Assembly (NCBI GenBank): GCA_964398355.1
Contig: CAYNMM010000008.1
Span: forward strand, 1 to 7,251
DNA length: 7,251 nucleotides
Direction: 5' to 3'
DNA from: WFZT01 sp964398355
GTDB lineage: Bacteria > Hydrothermota > Hydrothermia > B15-G9 > WFZT01
Shown here: positions 5,689-7,251 of the stretch, piece by piece
How the letters are laid out: every line of letters starts with the position of its first letter
How positions within the stretch are numbered: the stretch's first letter is position 1
Translations under genes and position numbers: made by a program
The notes under the pieces: generated by a model
Database searches by the model: none
Told to the model about the DNA's origin: nothing
The model's input: the letters and a program-made list of their open reading frames with translations, nothing else

Positions 5689-6690
5689 CTATTGTATATC
5701 CTGTCTTGCCAATCTATAAACTTCAGGATCAATCTGAATTAAAATAATCTCTGCATTCTTAAGATAATCGATAAACTTTTTATAAATGACAAATTCTATC
5801 TCATCGTATTTCTCAATCTTTGGCAGTTCAAAAACAAGATCATCAGGCAGGTTTAAACTTTTATCGAGTATTTTCATCGCATCGTCCGGATTTTTTCTTA
5901 TAAAGTTGATGGCCATATCGAGAGCCCTTTTTACTCTAACAACCGATTTCTTTGAAAGCTTTAGATTTACAACACTCGTAAATCCAAGTGCGTCTGGATA
6001 TGGGGAGAAAATGTTTTTCTCAAAGAAGGCATCTCCAATCAAAACGACTTTTGCGGGCATTTTCATCAAGTAGGATCTATAGGGTTCATAAGCAAGAATC
6101 AAATCCACAGATTTCTTTTTAATTACCGAATCGAGATTGGCAGGGTCAATCTCTGTAAATTCAAGATCACGTGTATCCACACCAAGTTGCTTTAGCATAT
6201 ATTTCATTAACCGTTCCTCTTTCGCCTTCTTCAGGCAACCAATTACTCTAATCCTGTGTCTCCTGAAAAATCTTTTATAATTGATCTTTTTGGGTATGTA
6301 GACCCGTCTCCTTTTTTTGACAAAAAACAGGGCAGTATAGGGGGATTCAATTGTAGATTCCATGGAGTACAACACTTTCATTGCTTGAGGTCTTAAGGCA
6401 CTCTTATAGACAAAATCGATCCAGTTCATACCGACAGCTACCTGGGCACTACCTTTAAGTAATTTATCAATCTCTTCACCCGGATGCATCACCTTTTGAA
6501 GGTTAACGTTTACACGAACTGAGTCAAAATACCCCTGCTCTTCTGCCACATACAGCGGCAGACTTCCAAGGCCCTCTTCGTACAACACAGTTGCGTTTAC
6601 AATTTTACTTGCCTGAATTTTGGGGTAAACCAGGATATAGACCAGAATGACTGCAAGAATCGTGTCAATAATTCCAAGTATCCACTTCAT
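5689..6690 (-). CDS. Membrane-anchored SsuA/NMT1-like periplasmic-binding-type protein
   Basis: 333 residues. An uncleaved-looking N-terminal hydrophobic helix (about 4-22) with no lipobox Cys suggests a signal anchor facing outside the cytoplasm. From residue 33 the sequence follows the type 2 periplasmic-binding fold of the SsuA/TauA/NMT1 class: LPLYVAEEQGYFD (44-56), a GEEIDKLLKGSAQVAVG segment (71-87), IRVIG (147-151) opening the second lobe, VDLILAYEP (195-203) and a C-terminal helical region. These proteins bind small organic solutes for ABC importers, but no permease or ATPase gene is adjacent. A strongly basic stretch, 125-146, rich in Arg and Lys (KKRRR, KRFFRRHR), lies between the lobes and is unusual. 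A perfect promoter (6719-6747) and AAAGGAGG (6697-6704), six bases before the ATG, support the start. It is probably the first gene of a two-gene operon with the UPF0173 hydrolase. The ligand is unknown; a non-transport sensory role is possible. Confidence 0.75.
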   Translation of the reverse strand: MKWILGIIDTILAVILVYILVYPKIQASKIVNATVLYEEGLGSLPLYVAEEQGYFDSVRVNVNLQKVMHPGEEIDKLLKGSAQVAVGMNWIDFVYKSALRPQAMKVLYSMESTIESPYTALFFVKKRRRVYIPKKINYKRFFRRHRIRVIGCLKKAKEERLMKYMLKQLGVDTRDLEFTEIDPANLDSVIKKKSVDLILAYEPYRSYLMKMPAKVVLIGDAFFEKNIFSPYPDALGFTSVVNLKLSKKSVVRVKRALDMAINFIRKNPDDAMKILDKSLNLPDDLVFELPKIEKYDEIEFVIYKKFIDYLKNAEIILIQIDPEVYRLARQDIQ

Positions 6691-6718
6691 TGATTTCCTC
6701 CTTTACATTTGTAACGGC

Positions 6719-6747
6719 ATTATATTTCAAAAATCAAGCTATGTCAA
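6719..6747 (-). promoter_or_regulatory. Consensus sigma-70-type promoter of the binding-protein/UPF0173 operon
   Basis: The minus strand carries TTGACA (6742-6747), a spacer of exactly 17 bases, and TATAAT (6719-6724), a full match to the housekeeping consensus. The predicted transcript start is near 6712, giving a leader of about 22 bases that holds AAAGGAGG. It lies in the 104-bp gap after fabF, where I see no terminator-like hairpin, so fabF read-through may add to expression. Confidence 0.85.
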
Positions 6748-6794
6748 TGAAAAATGGACCTGAAAGAGATGGATGAAATTTGCTCCGATTGAAA

Positions 6795-7251
6795 TTACTC
6801 TTCAAATTTTTTAAATAGAAGTGTTGCGTTGTGCCCTCCAAAACCAAAAGAGTTCGAAATTGCATAATTTACATCTTTTTCAATGGGTCCATCCTGGACA
6901 TAATAAAGATCACATTCAGGGTCCGGATTCTCATAATTTCTGGTTTTGTGAATTTTGCCATTATAAATCGAAAGAATTGTTGCAATAGCTTCAACACCAC
7001 CAGCTGCACCAAGTAAATGACCGATCATGGATTTTGTCGAAGAGATGGGAACTTTATAAGCATATTCACCGAAAACTTTCTTTATTGCGAGAGTTTCAAC
7101 CTTATCATTCAATGGGGTAGATGTGCCGTGAGCGTTGATATAATCAACCATTTCAGGCTTTATTCCTCCGTCTTCCAGTGCATATTTTATGGATAGAGAG
7201 GGGCCATCAGCATCAGGCTCCGGGGCTGTTATATGATATGCATCTGCGGTT
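6795..7251 (-). CDS. fabF: 3-oxoacyl-[acyl-carrier-protein] synthase II, C-terminal part (5' end outside window)
   Basis: The frame is open from the window edge to TAA at 6795-6797, 151 complete codons. The internal ATG at 7149-7151 is not the start: upstream residues continue the family sequence (ADAYHITAPEPDADGPSLS). The enzyme condenses malonyl-ACP with a growing acyl-ACP in fatty-acid elongation, in the cytosol. Visible C-terminal thiolase-fold motifs, numbered from the first visible residue, are NAHGTSTPLND with catalytic His41, STKSMIGHLLGAAGG with Lys73 and catalytic His78, and the closing NSFGFGGHNA loop. The catalytic Cys half is outside the window. The GGHNA ending and NAHGTSTPLND favour FabF over FabB. 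The enzyme ends normally at FKKFEE. No other fab gene is visible downstream; the next gene has its own promoter, so this is probably the 3' end of a fatty-acid cluster. Confidence 0.96.
   Translation of the reverse strand, partial: TADAYHITAPEPDADGPSLSIKYALEDGGIKPEMVDYINAHGTSTPLNDKVETLAIKKVFGEYAYKVPISSTKSMIGHLLGAAGGVEAIATILSIYNGKIHKTRNYENPDPECDLYYVQDGPIEKDVNYAISNSFGFGGHNATLLFKKFEE

Noticed and set aside
6304..6330. A7 run and TTTTTTG-T-CAAAAAA dyad inside the binding-protein gene as a frameshift or regulatory site
   Set aside because: The reading frame continues intact for about 200 codons afterwards with family-like sequence, and the run encodes Phe-Phe-Val-Lys-Lys. There is no second product or stop context to support slippage.
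6795..7151. A short 118-residue gene starting at the ATG at 7149-7151
   Set aside because: The frame stays open to the window edge and the upstream residues continue the FabF family sequence, so this ATG is internal.

Overview
The window is chromosomal DNA from a bacterium with moderately AT-rich DNA. It has dense gene packing, strong AGGAGG-type ribosome binding sites and textbook sigma-70-like promoters. The proteins are rich in Lys, Glu and Ile and poor in Gln, which is compatible with a thermophile or an uncultured deep-branching lineage. Nothing here fixes the phylum, so I leave it open. No rRNA, tRNA, CRISPR array, insertion sequence or phage gene was seen.

All seven substantial genes lie on the minus strand, so transcription runs from high to low coordinates. 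From the right edge: (1) the 3' part of fabF (6795-7251), for fatty-acid chain elongation. (2) A two-gene unit behind a perfect TTGACA-N17-TATAAT promoter (6719-6747): a membrane-anchored periplasmic-binding-type protein (5689-6690) and an intact UPF0173-type metallo-beta-lactamase-fold hydrolase (4961-5674). (3) A spacer of about 150 bp holding a perfect 19-bp GC-rich inverted repeat (4908-4948) and a second promoter (4845-4873). (4) A three-gene unit: a flavodiiron-like metallo-beta-lactamase-fold protein with a degenerate metal site (4120-4806), deoC (3422-4159, overlapping it) and a ClC chloride channel/transporter with two CBS domains (1611-3404). (5) A single gene (40-1518) with a probable promoter of its own, encoding a degenerate receiver domain, a PATAN/DUF4388 domain, a long acidic linker and a roadblock-like C-terminus. 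At the left edge the last 13 codons of a plus-strand gene converge on it, with the two stop codons overlapping (40-43).

The genes look mostly like housekeeping and accessory metabolism rather than one dedicated system. fabF is lipid synthesis, deoC is deoxynucleoside catabolism and ClC is anion transport. The grouping of deoC with a metal-site-degenerate flavodiiron-like protein and ClC is not a pathway I recognise. The items most worth a second look are that degenerate protein, the pseudo-receiver/PATAN/roadblock protein, the ClC with valine at the usual internal proton-glutamate position, and the GC palindrome, whose flanking T and A tracts run opposite to those of an intrinsic terminator. 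I found no convincing previously undescribed multi-gene system.
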